Part shown: positions 28,318 to 39,155 of the stretch, piece by piece
Layout: each line of letters begins with the position of its first letter
Position numbering within the stretch: position 1 is the stretch's first letter
Assembly (NCBI GenBank): GCA_015064255.1
Contig: SVSP01000001.1
Span: 62,001 to 126,000 of the forward strand
DNA from: Oscillospiraceae bacterium
Lineage (GTDB): Bacteria; Bacillota; Clostridia; Oscillospirales; CAG-272
Direction: 5' to 3'
Length of the DNA stretch: 64,000 nt
Notes under the pieces: model-generated
What the model was told of the DNA's origin: nothing
Databases searched by the model: none
Seen by the model: only the letters and a program-made list of their open reading frames with translations
Made by a program: the position numbers and the translations under genes

Positions 28318-29466
28318 ATGGCAGATGCAAAGCGTGATTATTACGAAGTCCTCGGTCTGGATAAAAACGCCGATGACGATACTATAAAAAAAGCATACAG
28401 AACGCTTGCCAAAAAATATCATCCCGATATGAATCCGGGTGACTCCGAAGCCGAACAAAAATTTAAAGAAGTAAACGAGGCGTACTCTGTTCTTTCGGAT
28501 AAAGAAAAGAGAGCGAAATATGACAGATTCGGTCACGATGCGTTTGATCCGGCGGCGGGCGGCGGCTACGGCGGCGGAGGATTCGGAGGAGGATTTGGAG
28601 ATTTTTCCGATTTCGGATTTGGCGATATCTTCAGCTCGTTTTTTGGCGGCGCTTCACAGGAAGGCGCAAGAAGAAACGGTCCGATGCGCGGAGACGACCT
28701 TTCCGTGAGAGTTTCGCTTACCTTTGAAGAGGCTGTCTTTGGATGTAAGAAGGAAATAAATTATTCAAGAATAGAGAACTGCTCTGCGTGCGGCGGAAGC
28801 GGCGCGGCGGCAGGAACGTCGCCCGAAACCTGTCCTAACTGTCACGGAAGCGGTCAGGTAAGGGTTACACAGCGTACTATGCTCGGAATGATGCAGACAA
28901 CAAAGGTCTGCGATACTTGTCAGGGACGCGGTAAGATAGTAAAAACTCCTTGTCAGGAATGCCGCGGTAACGGCAAGGTAAGAGTAAAGAAGAGCGTTGA
29001 GATCAATATTCCGGGAGGAATTGACGAAGGACAGAGAGTTGCGCGCAAAGGCTACGGTAATGACGGTGCAAACGGCGGTCCTGCCGGCGATCTTTTCGTT
29101 TATATTTCGGTAAAACCGCATAAATTCTTCCAGAGAGACGGATACGACGTCTTTGTTGAGGTTCCGATCACCTTTGTTGAAGCGGCACTCGGCGGAGAAA
29201 TAGACGTTCCTATGCTTGACGGCACAAGTGAAAAGTATAAAATTCCTGAGGGTACACAGACGGGAACGACTTTCACTATGAGAGGAAAAGGAATCCGAGT
29301 TATAAATGGGCGCGGAAACGGCGATCTTCACTTTACAGTAACGATAGAAACGCCGAAAAACCTTTCTGAAAACCAAAAAGATCTTCTCAGAAAATTCTCC
29401 GAGTCCTGCGGACAGGGAAATTTTGCAAAAAAGAGAGATTTTATAAAGAAGCTTTTCGGAAAATAA
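28318..29466 (+). CDS. dnaJ: Co-chaperone DnaJ (Hsp40)
   Basis: DnaJ delivers substrates to DnaK and stimulates its ATPase. The 382-residue product has a J domain with HPD in KKYHPDMNPGD (about 33-42), a Gly/Phe-rich linker (75-115), four zinc motifs (CSACGGSG, CPNCHGSG, CDTCQGRG, CQECRGNG) and the C-terminal substrate domains. The ATG at 28318 has AAGGAG at 28301-28306. The frame remains open upstream to 28159, but that lies in the repeat-like spacer and lacks J-domain sequence. Confidence 0.97.
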   Translation: MADAKRDYYEVLGLDKNADDDTIKKAYRTLAKKYHPDMNPGDSEAEQKFKEVNEAYSVLSDKEKRAKYDRFGHDAFDPAAGGGYGGGGFGGGFGDFSDFGFGDIFSSFFGGASQEGARRNGPMRGDDLSVRVSLTFEEAVFGCKKEINYSRIENCSACGGSGAAAGTSPETCPNCHGSGQVRVTQRTMLGMMQTTKVCDTCQGRGKIVKTPCQECRGNGKVRVKKSVEINIPGGIDEGQRVARKGYGNDGANGGPAGDLFVYISVKPHKFFQRDGYDVFVEVPITFVEAALGGEIDVPMLDGTSEKYKIPEGTQTGTTFTMRGKGIRVINGRGNGDLHFTVTIETPKNLSENQKDLLRKFSESCGQGNFAKKRDFIKKLFGK

Positions 29467-29505
29467 AAAAGTATAAGATTGTATAAGAGAAAGGAATCCT
29501 TTTTT

Positions 29506-30423
29506 ATGATATGGACTCAGCTTAAGGTAAGCGGAAGACTTGGTGACCTTGAAACTATCTCAGCAATAGTTTCGATGATAGATTCGAGCATAATGGTAGA
29601 GGATTACAGCGATATAGAAGAAAATCTTATGACCGTGTACGGTGAGCTTATTGACGAGAGCATTCTCGGCGCAGACCGCGAAGCTGTTGCGGTAAGTATA
29701 TTCGTGCCCGAGGATAAGAACTATAACGAATACGTTGCGTTTATCAAGGAAAGACTCGCCGCAAGCGAGATCGATGCTGAAGTGACTCTTTCGGGACTCG
29801 ATGAAACCGACTGGGAAAATGCTTGGAAGGCGCATTATCATCCGCTTCATATAGGTGAAAAGCTTGTCGTTGTTCCCACTTGGGAAACTTACGACGCCAC
29901 AGAGGGTGAAGTTACAATAAAAATGGATCCCGGAATGGCATTTGGATCGGGAACTCACGAAACTACGCGTCTTTGCGCGGCTATGATAGAAAAACATATG
30001 CCAAAGGGTGCAAGAGTGCTGGATATAGGAACAGGAAGCGGCATACTCTCGCTTTTCGCGCTGAAACTCGGAGCGAAGAGTGCAAATGCGTATGATATAG
30101 ATTCTTCGGCGGTAAACGTAGCGCTTGAAAACGCACGCGATAATGAGGTTGAGGGATTTTTCTGCGCGGTGTCCGACCTTCTTGAAGACGTTGATCTCTC
30201 CGGCGGAAAATATACATTCGCTATGGCAAATATAGTTGCAGATATACTTATCCGTATGGCAGACGGAATTGCCGATTATCTTGAGGACGGTGCAAAGCTC
30301 GTATGCTCGGGAATTATCGAGGGCAGGGAAAAGGACGTTGAGGCGGCTATGACAGCACACGGACTTAAACTCTGCGACACAGATACCGATAACGATTGGT
30401 ATGCACTTGTGTTTGAAAAATGA
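29506..30423 (+). CDS. prmA: Ribosomal protein L11 methyltransferase PrmA
   Basis: PrmA trimethylates L11 using S-adenosylmethionine. The 305-residue product has the N-terminal substrate domain (WTQLKVSG), the linker WKAHYHPLHIGEKLVVVPTWE, the MAFGSGTHETTRLC motif and the Rossmann SAM loop VLDIGTGSGILSLFALKLGA. The ATG at 29506 follows AGAAAGGA; an upstream TTG at 29479 lacks a site. It is the usual neighbour of dnaJ in Clostridia. A terminator ends the operon. Confidence 0.94.
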   Translation: MIWTQLKVSGRLGDLETISAIVSMIDSSIMVEDYSDIEENLMTVYGELIDESILGADREAVAVSIFVPEDKNYNEYVAFIKERLAASEIDAEVTLSGLDETDWENAWKAHYHPLHIGEKLVVVPTWETYDATEGEVTIKMDPGMAFGSGTHETTRLCAAMIEKHMPKGARVLDIGTGSGILSLFALKLGAKSANAYDIDSSAVNVALENARDNEVEGFFCAVSDLLEDVDLSGGKYTFAMANIVADILIRMADGIADYLEDGAKLVCSGIIEGREKDVEAAMTAHGLKLCDTDTDNDWYALVFEK

Positions 30424-30437
30424 TAGAAACTGAAAAA

Positions 30438-30472
30438 CAGAGCCGTGACTTAGTTACGGCTCTGCTTTTTTT
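30438..30472 (+). terminator. Terminator of the hrcA-grpE-dnaK-dnaJ-prmA operon
   Basis: CAGAGCCGT (30438-30446) pairs with ACGGCTCTG (30456-30464), followed by CTTTTTTT. Confidence 0.88.
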
Positions 30473-30480
30473 GTGATAAT

Positions 30481-30511
30481 AAAAAGAAAAAATCCGATGA
30501 AACCATCGGAT
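30481..30511 (-). terminator. Terminator of rpsT
   Basis: Minus strand ATCCGATG-GTTT-CATCGGAT followed by TTTTTCTTTTT. Confidence 0.88.
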
Positions 30512-30530
30512 CTGTTTTTCTTTTGTTTAC

Positions 30531-30797
30531 TTAAGCACCGAGCTTGTTGAGCATAGTTGTGTACTGGCTCTTCTTTCTTGCAGCAGCGTTCTTGTGGATA
30601 ATTCCCTTAGCAGCAGCCTGGTCAACCTTCTTAATTACGCTTGCATAGAGTGCATTTGCAGTATCCTTATCGCCTGCGTTTATAGCAGCCTCATACTTCT
30701 TCATCATTGTCTTGAAAGCAGACTTGAACATCTTGTTCTGAAGAGTCTTTACCTTGGTAACAACAACACGTTTCTTTGCAGATTTAATGTTAGGCAA
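30531..30797 (-). CDS. rpsT: 30S ribosomal protein S20
   Basis: S20 binds 16S rRNA early in 30S assembly. The 88-residue protein is lysine/alanine-rich, with PNIKSAKKRVVVTKV at the start and AAAKGIIHKNAAARKKSQYTTMLNKL at the end. The start is TTG at 30797, because GGAGGTG at 30805-30811 is 7 bases away and the family begins MPNIKSA; the GTG at 30806 overlaps that ribosome site and cannot be used with it. A TTG start on S20 may reflect its known translational self-control. Confidence 0.95.
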   Translation of the reverse strand: MPNIKSAKKRVVVTKVKTLQNKMFKSAFKTMMKKYEAAINAGDKDTANALYASVIKKVDQAAAKGIIHKNAAARKKSQYTTMLNKLGA

Positions 30798-30842
30798 ACT
30801 GTTCACCTCCCTTTATTTCCTGTTTCACTTAATCACCAAGTA

Positions 30843-30871
30843 ATCATATCACAACTTTAAAGAAAAATCAA
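30843..30871 (-). promoter_or_regulatory. Promoter of rpsT
   Basis: Minus strand TTGATT (30866-30871) and TATGAT (30843-30848), 17-base spacer. Confidence 0.6.
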
Positions 30872-30912
30872 CCCCTTTTTTGAAAAAATATTATATTTTT
30901 TGAAAAAAAGTC

Positions 30913-30941
30913 TTGACAAGCGTAAGTTTGTGTGTTATTAT
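30913..30941 (+). promoter_or_regulatory. Promoter of rpoB-rpoC
   Basis: Consensus TTGACA (30913-30918) and TATTAT (30936-30941) with a 17-base spacer, about 300 bases before rpoB. Confidence 0.85.
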
Positions 30942-30949
30942 GTTAGCAT

Positions 30950-31246
30950 CTAATAAAATCGGTAAAAATGCGCCGATTTGAATGTGCCTTAAACCGTGTT
31001 TTTCTGAAAAACAACGAAGAAAGCACAAAATCAGAAAATAACAGACAAAAATAGGGTCAAATTTGTAGGTCATGCTTGTTTTTGACGGCCTTGCTACAAT
31101 GTTTGCAAATCTTAGCGTTACTGTATGGCGGTAACCAGCTTGCCACAACGCTAAAGAAATTTGTAAATTATTTGTTAACAGGATTTCCGTCACTTAGAGG
31201 TATGGTCTATTTGTTTTGCCTATTTTGCTGAAACGGAGGAAAGAAT
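30950..31246 (+). promoter_or_regulatory. Long structured 5' leader of rpoB
   Basis: The roughly 297 bases between promoter and rpoB hold no reading frame but contain a large stem-loop: TTAGCGTT (31112-31119) pairs with AACGCTAA (31147-31154), extended by CAAAT/ATTTG flanks, with an internal GGC/GCC stem. GAGG-type ribosome site CGGAGGAAAG precedes the ATG. No L10-L12 genes are present, so this is not a read-through rplJL leader. A regulatory role is inference. Confidence 0.6.
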
Positions 31247-34200
31247 ATGGTAAAGCCCCATAAGCTTGGTAAGACTACCAGAATGAGCTTTTCCAAGATA
31301 GACGAGGTACTTGAAATACCGAATCTTCTTGAAGTTCAGAAGAAGTCGTACCAGTGGTTTTTGGACGAAGGACTGCGTGAAGTTTTGCGTGATGTCTCTC
31401 CTATTATTGACTATTCGGGTAATAAATACATCGAATTTGTCGATTATTCGATTGACGAAACTCCCAAATATCCCGAAGAGGAATGTAAGGACCGCGACGT
31501 AAACTATTGTGCGCCCCTTCGCGTAAAGGTTCGTCTCTATAATAAGAGCACCGATGAAGTTGTTGAAAAGGTTATATTTATGGGTGATTTCCCGCTTATG
31601 ACCGACAACGGAACCTTCATTATTAACGGTGCTGAGCGTGTAGTTGTTTCTCAGATCGTGCGTTCGCCCGGTATGTACTACGAAACATCTATCGATAAGT
31701 CGGGCAAGAGAGTTTTTGCTGCGACAATAATTCCTTACCGCGGCGCTTGGCTCGAATATGAAGTAGATGCCAACGATATGCTTATGGTTCGTATAGATAA
31801 GAACCGTAAGATCCCCGCAACAGTTCTCGTTCGCGCACTCTGCGAAGGAAACGACGAGGATGTTATCAGAGTCATAGGTAAGGATCCCAAACTCCTTCTC
31901 ACGCTTGAAAAGGACGCTATGAACTCTGAAGCACTTAAGAACAAGACAACAGCAGGCGATGAGGCTCTTAAGGAAATCTATAAGAAGCTCCGTCCCGGCG
32001 AACCGCCCACAGTAGAAAGTGCGCTTACTCTTGTAAACAATCTCTTCTTCGATGCAAAGAGATATGATCTTGCACCTGTCGGAAGATATAAGTATAACAG
32101 AAAGATGAATATCGCTCCCAGAATTGCGGGCAAGACTCTTACAGCTCCGGCAGTAAGTCCTATTACGGGTGAGATAATTGCGGAAGCAGGTACTTATGTT
32201 GACGATGCACTTGCAGCAACAATCGAAAGAGCAGGCGTTAATGAAGTATCCGTTGCGGTAGACAACGAATTCGGCAGCTTTACGGTTATTTCTAACGGAA
32301 CGGTACTTCCCGAAGAAGTTCTCGGATACGATCTTACACGTGCGGGTATAGGCAAGAACGATAAGGTAGTTATGTCTGTTCTTCTTGAAATACTTGAAGC
32401 TTGCGAAGGTGAGCCCGATGCAGTTGTAGCAGCTTGTCGCGACAGAATAGCAGATCTTATGCCTAAGTATGTCACTAAAGAAGATATATTCGCATCCATC
32501 AACTATATACTCGGTCTCGGATACGATATCGGTGCGATAGACGATATCGACCACCTCGGAAACAGACGTCTGCGTTCTGTCGGTGAACTTCTTCAGAACC
32601 AGTTCAAGATCGGTTTCTCTCGTATGGATAAGAATATCAAGGATAAGATGGATCAAAACAGCGACAGCCTTTCTCCCGAAACTCTTATCAATATCCGTCC
32701 GATAGTTACAGCTCTCAGAGATTTCTTCGGTTCTTCACCGCTTTCGCAGTTTATGGACCAGAATAACCCTCTTGCAGAGCTTACACATAAGCGCCGTCTT
32801 TCAGCGCTCGGTCCGGGCGGTCTTTCCCGTGACAGAGCATCCTTCGAAGTCCGTGACGTACACTATACCCACTACGGTAGAATGTGTCCCGTAGAGACTC
32901 CCGAAGGTCCTAACATCGGTCTTATTTCTTATCTTTCCACATATGCGCGTATAAATGATTACGGCTTTATCGAGGCTCCTTACAGAAAGATCGATAAGGA
33001 AACGGGCGTAGTTCTCGACGAGATCAGATATATGACCGCTGATGAAGAAGATAACTATATCGTTGCACAGGCGAACGAGCCTCTCGACGAAAATAAAAAG
33101 TTTGTTAACCGTAAGGTAACAGCACGTCACCGTGCAGAGATCTTTGAAGTTGAAGCATCTCAGGCTGACTATATGGACGTTTCGCCTAAGATGGTTGTTT
33201 CGGTTGCAACTTCGATGATCCCCTTCCTTGAAAACGACGACAACTCCCGTGCACTTATGGGATCGAACATGCAGAAGCAGGCAGTGCCGCTGATGGTATG
33301 TGACTCTCCTATCGTCGGAACAGGTATGGAATATAAGGCAGCCGTTGACTCGGGTGTCGTTGTATGTACAAAGAATGCAGGTATCGTAGAAAAGGTATCG
33401 GCTGATGAGATCGTTATTCTCAACGACGAGGGTAATAAGGATTCTTACAGACTTATCAAGTTCAAGCGCTCTAACCAGGGTACTTGTGTAAACCAGCGTC
33501 CTATCGTAAGTAAGGGCGAGAGAGTTGAAGCAGGCGCAGTTATCGCAGACGGACCTGCAACATCCAACGGTGAAATTTCGCTCGGTAAGAACGCTCTTAT
33601 CGGATTTATGACATGGGAAGGTTATAACTACGAGGACGCTGTACTTCTTAATGAAAGACTTGTTGCGGAAGACGTTTATACCTCTATCCATATCGAAGAG
33701 CATACTCACGAAGCAAGAGATACAAAGCTCGGACAGGAAGAGTTTACAAGAGAAATCCCCAACGTGGGTGAAGATGCCCTTAAGAATCTTAATGCCGACG
33801 GTATCATCAGAATCGGTACAGAGGTTAAGTCGGGCGATATTATCGTAGGTAAGGTTACACCTAAGGGCGAAACCGAGCTTACAGCAGAAGAAAGACTTCT
33901 CCGCGCAATATTCGGTGAAAAAGCACGTGAAGTTCGTGATACGTCGATGCGTTTGCCTCACGGTGAAGCAGGTATCGTTGTTGACGTTAAGGTATTCTCA
34001 CGTGAAAACGGCGATGAGCTTGCTCCCGGCGTAAATAAGGTAGTTCGTGTTTACGTTGCACAGAAGAGAAAGATCTCGGTTGGCGACAAGATGGCTGGAC
34101 GTCACGGTAATAAGGGTGTCGTTTCGAGAATACTTCCTCCCGAAGATATGCCTTTCCTTCCCGATGGAACACCGCTTGATATAGTTCTTAACCCGCTGGG

Positions 34201-35131
34201 CGTTCCTTCCCGAATGAATATCGGTCAGGTGCTTGAAGTTCACCTCGGTATCGCGGCAAGAAAGCTCGGATGGAAGGTAATGACTCCCGTATTCGACGGC
34301 GCAGGCGAAAAGGATATCATGGAATGCTTCAAGATGGCAGGTATGTACCGTGAAGTTCTTCCCAGCGAAGGCGTTGAAGGTAAAGAAATCTTTACAGAGA
34401 GCATCGACGAGGAAACAGGAAAGGTTGAATACGTTCCCGTTCCCGCTGAACTCCTTGCAGACAGAGCTTGGGTCAACGGTATGATCGAAGATAAGAAGCT
34501 TAAGATAGTTGACGGTAAGTCGGTACTTTACGACGGACGTACAGGTGAAAGATTTGACAGCCCTGTAACAGTCGGAATTATGTATTACCTTAAGCTCCAC
34601 CATCTCGTTGACGATAAGATCCACGCACGTTCCACAGGTCCGTACTCGCTCGTTACTCAGCAGCCTCTCGGAGGTAAAGCTCAGTTCGGTGGACAGCGTT
34701 TCGGAGAAATGGAAGTTTGGGCTCTTGAAGCGTACGGCGCAGCATATACTCTTCAGGAAATCCTTACTGTTAAGTCGGACGACGTTACAGGACGTGTTAA
34801 GACGTACGAAGCTATCGTTAAGGGTCAGAACATTCCTACACCGGGTGTTCCCGAATCCTTTAAGGTACTCGTAAAAGAACTTCAGTCGCTCGCGCTTGAC
34901 GTTCGTGTTTACGATAACGAAGGCGAAGAAATCGAGCTTGCAACCCTTGGCGAAGAGGACGATCTTCAGATGCCTACGATCTCGCCTGAAACACTCGGTG
35001 AGAGCGTAGAAACATCCGAACTCGCTGACTCTTTCTTCGAAGAAGATCTTTCGGACGAAGGCTACGGAGATGACGAATTTGATGACGAATACATCGACGA
35101 TGATTATGCGGACGATGATATTGATGATTAA
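31247..35131 (+). CDS. rpoB: DNA-directed RNA polymerase subunit beta
   Basis: The 1294-residue subunit starts [21 protein letters not shown] and includes the rifampicin pocket [26 protein letters not shown], in which the positions equivalent to E. coli D516, H526 and S531 keep the sensitive residues. [15 protein letters not shown], the [15 protein letters not shown] catalytic-centre region and the C-terminal [18 protein letters not shown] are present. A long acidic C-terminal tail of Asp, Glu and Tyr follows residue about 1255. rpoC begins 17 bases later. Confidence 0.98.
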   Translation: MVKPHKLGKTTRMSFSKIDEVLEIPNLLEVQKKSYQWFLDEGLREVLRDVSPIIDYSGNKYIEFVDYSIDETPKYPEEECKDRDVNYCAPLRVKVRLYNKSTDEVVEKVIFMGDFPLMTDNGTFIINGAERVVVSQIVRSPGMYYETSIDKSGKRVFAATIIPYRGAWLEYEVDANDMLMVRIDKNRKIPATVLVRALCEGNDEDVIRVIGKDPKLLLTLEKDAMNSEALKNKTTAGDEALKEIYKKLRPGEPPTVESALTLVNNLFFDAKRYDLAPVGRYKYNRKMNIAPRIAGKTLTAPAVSPITGEIIAEAGTYVDDALAATIERAGVNEVSVAVDNEFGSFTVISNGTVLPEEVLGYDLTRAGIGKNDKVVMSVLLEILEACEGEPDAVVAACRDRIADLMPKYVTKEDIFASINYILGLGYDIGAIDDIDHLGNRRLRSVGELLQNQFKIGFSRMDKNIKDKMDQNSDSLSPETLINIRPIVTALRDFFGSSPLSQFMDQNNPLAELTHKRRLSALGPGGLSRDRASFEVRDVHYTHYGRMCPVETPEGPNIGLISYLSTYARINDYGFIEAPYRKIDKETGVVLDEIRYMTADEEDNYIVAQANEPLDENKKFVNRKVTARHRAEIFEVEASQADYMDVSPKMVVSVATSMIPFLENDDNSRALMGSNMQKQAVPLMVCDSPIVGTGMEYKAAVDSGVVVCTKNAGIVEKVSADEIVILNDEGNKDSYRLIKFKRSNQGTCVNQRPIVSKGERVEAGAVIADGPATSNGEISLGKNALIGFMTWEGYNYEDAVLLNERLVAEDVYTSIHIEEHTHEARDTKLGQEEFTREIPNVGEDALKNLNADGIIRIGTEVKSGDIIVGKVTPKGETELTAEERLLRAIFGEKAREVRDTSMRLPHGEAGIVVDVKVFSRENGDELAPGVNKVVRVYVAQKRKISVGDKMAGRHGNKGVVSRILPPEDMPFLPDGTPLDIVLNPLGVPSRMNIGQVLEVHLGIAARKLGWKVMTPVFDGAGEKDIMECFKMAGMYREVLPSEGVEGKEIFTESIDEETGKVEYVPVPAELLADRAWVNGMIEDKKLKIVDGKSVLYDGRTGERFDSPVTVGIMYYLKLHHLVDDKIHARSTGPYSLVTQQPLGGKAQFGGQRFGEMEVWALEAYGAAYTLQEILTVKSDDVTGRVKTYEAIVKGQNIPTPGVPESFKVLVKELQSLALDVRVYDNEGEEIELATLGEEDDLQMPTISPETLGESVETSELADSFFEEDLSDEGYGDDEFDDEYIDDDYADDDIDD

Positions 35132-35148
35132 GAGAGGAGATACGGCAA

Positions 35149-38100
35149 ATGGAAGAAAATATTTTTGATTCTATAAAAATAGGGCTGGCGTCTCCGGAAA
35201 CGATAAGAAGCTGGTCTTACGGTGAAGTAAAAAAGCCTGAGACAATAAACTACCGTACACTTAAGGCAGAACGCGAAGGTCTTTTCTGCGAAAAGATCTT
35301 TGGACCGACAAAGGACTGGGAATGTCTTTGCGGAAAATATAAGAGAGTACGCTATAAGGGTAAGATCTGCGAAAAGTGCGGAGTTGAAGTAACAACAAAG
35401 AAGGTTCGCCGCGAAAGAATGGGACATATCGAGCTTGCTTGTCCGGTATCTCATATCTGGTATTTTAAGGCTATTCCTTCGAGAATGGGACTTCTTCTCG
35501 ACGTTTCCCCGAGAATACTTGAAAAAGTTCTTTATTATGCAAACTATATCGTAATCGATCCCGGTCAGACACCTCTTAAGAAGATGACTCTCCTTACGGA
35601 TAAGGAATATAAGGACGCATACGATAGATACGAAGACGATTTCAAAGCAGGAATGGGCGCAGAAGCAGTAAAACAGCTTCTTGCCGAAATCGATATCGAA
35701 AAGCTTTCTCAGGAGCTTAAAGAAGAGCTTCTGAAATCGTCCGGACAGAAGAAGACAAGAATAGTTAAGCGTCTTGAGGTTGTTGAAGCTTTCAGAAAGA
35801 GCGGCAATAAACCCGAATGGATGATAATGGACGTTGTTCCCGTTCTCCCTCCGGAAATCAGACCTATGGTACAGCTCGACGGCGGTAGATTCGCTTCCTC
35901 TGACCTTAACGACCTGTACAGAAGAGTTATTAACAGAAATAATCGTCTTAAGAGACTTATGGAGCTTCGCGCACCTGAAATCATTATCCGTAATGAGCGC
36001 AGAATGCTTCAGGAAGCTGTTGACGCACTTATCGATAACGGTAGACGCGGAAAGCCCGTAACAGGACCTTCTAACCGTCAGCTCAAATCTCTTTCGGAAA
36101 TGCTTCGCGGTAAGCAGGGACGTTTCCGTCAGAACCTTCTCGGTAAGCGTGTTGACTACTCGGGACGTTCGGTTATCGTAGTCGGACCTGAGCTTAAGAT
36201 ATATCAGTGCGGTCTTCCTAAGGAAATGGCACTTGAGCTCTTCAAGCCCTTCATTATGAAGCGTCTTGTTGAAACACAGAAGGCTACAAATATTAAAGAC
36301 GCTAAGAAGAAGGTTGAACGCGTACACGAGGACGTTTGGGACGCACTTGATAACGTAATTCAGGAACATCCCGTACTTCTTAACCGTGCGCCGACACTTC
36401 ACAGACTTTCAATTCAGGCGTTCGAGCCTGTACTTGTAGAAGGTAGAGCAATCAAGCTTCACCCGCTCGTATGTTCAGCGTTTAACGCCGACTTCGACGG
36501 CGACCAGATGCCTGTTCACGTACCGCTTTCGGCAGAAGCACAGGCAGAAGCAAGATTCCTTATGCTTTCGGCTAACAACTTCCTTAAGCCTGCAGACGGA
36601 CGTGCGGTTGCAGTTCCTTCTCAGGATATGGTCCTCGGTTCTTTCTACCTTACAATAGATAAGGCGGGCGAAAAGGGCGAAGGACACGTATTCCGTGACT
36701 TCGATGAAGCTGTTATGGCATACGAAAACGGTGAGCTCGGACTTCACGCTCCTATCAAGGTTCGTGTGTCCAAGGAAATCGACGGTGTAGTTCATACGGG
36801 AATTATCGATGCAACTCTCGGTAGACTTATATTCAATAACGCAATTCCTCAGGACCTCGGATACGTTGACAGAACAGATCCTTCGAAGCTTCTTGACCTC
36901 GAAGTAATGTTCACCTGCGGAAAGAAGCAGCTCGGTGCAATAGTTGACAGAACTATTAAGATGCACGGACCGGTTGAAGCTGCAAAGGTTCTTGATAATA
37001 TCAAGGCTATGGGCTTCAAGTACAGTACAAGAGCTTCGATCTCTATCTCTCTTTCCGACGTTGTTATTCCGAAGGAAAAGGCTCCTATTATTGCACAGGC
37101 AGAACGCGACGTTGAAGTTATTCACCAGTACTATCTCGACGGTGAACTTACAGAAGAAGAGCGTTACAATTCGGTTATAGCTATTTGGGAAAAGGCTACT
37201 TCCGACGTTGTCGCAGCTATCCAAAGCGGATTTGACAGATACAATCCTATTAAGATGATGTCTGACTCGGGTGCCCGCGGTAATATTACTCAGATGCGTC
37301 AGCTCGCAGGTATGCGTGGACTTATGTTCTCGGCAACCGGACGTACAATGGAGATTCCGATCAAGGCAAACTTCCGTGAAGGTCTTAATATACTCGAATA
37401 CTTTATGGCAGCCCGCGGTGCGCGTAAGTCCCTTTCGGATACAGCGCTCAGAACTGCTGACTCGGGTTACCTTACACGTCGTCTTGTTGACGTTTCGCAC
37501 GATGTTATCATCAGAGATGAAAACTGCGGAACAACACACGGTATGCTCGTAACAGAAATCAAGGAAGGCAACGACGTTATCGAAAAGCTCGAAGACAGAC
37601 TTGTCGGAAGATTCTGTATCGGCGATGTTGTTGATCCCGCAACAGGCGAAGTTATCGTTGAAAATGACACAATGATTACATCTGCTATGGCAGATAAGAT
37701 CATTAAGGCAGGTATTAAAGAGGTTAATATCCGTACTATACTTCAGTGTAGAAGCCGTTACGGCGTATGCGCACATTGCTACGGATCTGACCTTGCAACA
37801 GGTAATAAGGTAAATGTCGGCGAAGCAGTCGGTATCGTTGCGGCTCAGTCTATCGGTGAACCCGGTACACAGCTTACAATGAGAACTTTCCACTCCGGAG
37901 GTGTTGCAGGTGCCGATATTACACAGGGTCTTCCCAGAGTTGAAGAACTCTTCGAAGCTCGTAAGCCTAAGAAAACTGCTGTTATTTCGGACGTTACAGG
38001 TATCGTTTCTATCGTGGAAGGCAAGAAGGCAAGAACTGTTACAGTTACTGCAACTGCAGAGTCCATTGATGAAAATGATAACGTTATCGCTAAGATGGAT

Positions 38101-38736
38101 TATCAGATTCCCAACGGAACAAGACTTGTTGTCAGTGAAGGTATGCTTGTTCAGAGAGGTCAGGCTCTTACCGAAGGCTATATGAGCCCTGCCGATATAA
38201 CAAGAATCAACGGTCTTGACGCTGTTTACGATTATATCATCAAGGAAATTCAGAGAGTTTACCGTATCCAGTCGGTTGAAATCAATGATAAGCACATTGA
38301 AGTAATCGCACGTCAGATGACAAGAAAGGTAAAGGTCGAAGACGGCGGAGATACAGATATGCTCGCAGGATCGCTTGTTGATCTTATCGAGTTTGAAATT
38401 CAGAACGAGGAAATTCAGAAGAGAATTGATGCGGGCGAGATTGATCTCAGACTTGCAAAGATGTCTCCTGTTCTTCTCGGTATCACAAAGGCATCTCTCC
38501 AGACAGATTCCTTCCTGTCTGCGGCATCCTTCCAGGAAACCACAAAGGTTCTTACAGAAGCTGCTATCAACGGAAAGGTTGACCACCTCAAGGGACTTAA
38601 GGAAAACGTTATTATAGGTAAGCTGATCCCTGCCGGAACAGGTATGGAACGTTACCGTAATCTCCAGGTAGTTCATAAAGCGGGGGCAGAACCTGAAGCT
38701 GAAAATATTGTAGATACAGATGCTCAGGAAAATTAA
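35149..38736 (+). CDS. rpoC: DNA-directed RNA polymerase subunit beta'
   Basis: The 1195-residue subunit has the N-terminal zinc site around [20 protein letters not shown], the active-site motif NADFDGDQM with magnesium-binding D448, D450 and D452, the bridge-helix/trigger-loop region with [19 protein letters not shown], and the second zinc site [20 protein letters not shown] precedes the ATG. The product forms the catalytic core with RpoB. Length is that of short Firmicute forms. Confidence 0.98.
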   Translation: MEENIFDSIKIGLASPETIRSWSYGEVKKPETINYRTLKAEREGLFCEKIFGPTKDWECLCGKYKRVRYKGKICEKCGVEVTTKKVRRERMGHIELACPVSHIWYFKAIPSRMGLLLDVSPRILEKVLYYANYIVIDPGQTPLKKMTLLTDKEYKDAYDRYEDDFKAGMGAEAVKQLLAEIDIEKLSQELKEELLKSSGQKKTRIVKRLEVVEAFRKSGNKPEWMIMDVVPVLPPEIRPMVQLDGGRFASSDLNDLYRRVINRNNRLKRLMELRAPEIIIRNERRMLQEAVDALIDNGRRGKPVTGPSNRQLKSLSEMLRGKQGRFRQNLLGKRVDYSGRSVIVVGPELKIYQCGLPKEMALELFKPFIMKRLVETQKATNIKDAKKKVERVHEDVWDALDNVIQEHPVLLNRAPTLHRLSIQAFEPVLVEGRAIKLHPLVCSAFNADFDGDQMPVHVPLSAEAQAEARFLMLSANNFLKPADGRAVAVPSQDMVLGSFYLTIDKAGEKGEGHVFRDFDEAVMAYENGELGLHAPIKVRVSKEIDGVVHTGIIDATLGRLIFNNAIPQDLGYVDRTDPSKLLDLEVMFTCGKKQLGAIVDRTIKMHGPVEAAKVLDNIKAMGFKYSTRASISISLSDVVIPKEKAPIIAQAERDVEVIHQYYLDGELTEEERYNSVIAIWEKATSDVVAAIQSGFDRYNPIKMMSDSGARGNITQMRQLAGMRGLMFSATGRTMEIPIKANFREGLNILEYFMAARGARKSLSDTALRTADSGYLTRRLVDVSHDVIIRDENCGTTHGMLVTEIKEGNDVIEKLEDRLVGRFCIGDVVDPATGEVIVENDTMITSAMADKIIKAGIKEVNIRTILQCRSRYGVCAHCYGSDLATGNKVNVGEAVGIVAAQSIGEPGTQLTMRTFHSGGVAGADITQGLPRVEELFEARKPKKTAVISDVTGIVSIVEGKKARTVTVTATAESIDENDNVIAKMDYQIPNGTRLVVSEGMLVQRGQALTEGYMSPADITRINGLDAVYDYIIKEIQRVYRIQSVEINDKHIEVIARQMTRKVKVEDGGDTDMLAGSLVDLIEFEIQNEEIQKRIDAGEIDLRLAKMSPVLLGITKASLQTDSFLSAASFQETTKVLTEAAINGKVDHLKGLKENVIIGKLIPAGTGMERYRNLQVVHKAGAEPEAENIVDTDAQEN

Positions 38737-38758
38737 AGCATAACTCTATGAAGTAACA

Positions 38759-38830
38759 CAGGCAGACCGAAGCAGAGAGAATATAGTCAATATAAATGCT
38801 ATACTCAATGCAAGGTCTGCCTGATTTATT
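38759..38830 (+). terminator. Candidate terminator or attenuator after rpoC
   Basis: AGGCAGACC (38760-38768) pairs with GGTCTGCCT (38814-38822) across a 45-base loop, followed by GATTTATT. The loop is long and the T tract weak, so partial read-through into the next genes is possible. Confidence 0.4.
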
Positions 38831-38853
38831 AAAATCGAAAGTTGGTAAATCAA

Positions 38854-39123
38854 ATGAAAGCAATAGTTTCTGTTATAGGTAAGGATACTTACGGAATACT
38901 TGCCAAGGTCAGCGCGGCTTGTGCCGAATGCAGAGCAAATATCGTTGACGTTACACAGTCGGTTCTTCAGGATATGTTCGTTATGATAATGCTTGTGGAT
39001 ATATCGGAATATAACTGCGATTTTGCAGAGCTTCGCGAAAAGCTTGAATCTCTCGGAAATGAAATCGGAATGAAGATAAGCGTTATGCACGAGGATATTT
39101 TTAACTCTATGCATAGAATCTGA
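38854..39123 (+). CDS. ACT domain protein, UPF0237 family
   Basis: The 89-residue product is one ACT domain: MKAIVSVIGKDTYGILAKVSA, the ANIVDVTQSVLQDMFVMIMLV strands, and a C-terminal helix. ACT domains bind small effectors such as amino acids. The gene is almost always next to a UPF0210 gene, as here (32 bases apart), suggesting that it senses a ligand for that protein. Ligand and function are unknown. Confidence 0.9.
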   Translation: MKAIVSVIGKDTYGILAKVSAACAECRANIVDVTQSVLQDMFVMIMLVDISEYNCDFAELREKLESLGNEIGMKISVMHEDIFNSMHRI

Positions 39124-39155
39124 TTTGAGTTGAATTTTCGAAAGGTGGCGAAAAA

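Noticed and set aside
36475-38676. A 733-codon open frame on the strand opposite to rpoC
   Set aside because: It mirrors the codon pattern of rpoC, has a composition rich in Cys, Asn and Ser without any family motif, and has no ribosome site. It is a shadow of a conserved gene.
38760-38822. A small RNA gene after rpoC
   Set aside because: Only one 9-base stem with a long AT-rich loop is seen and no promoter; it was kept as a weak terminator candidate.
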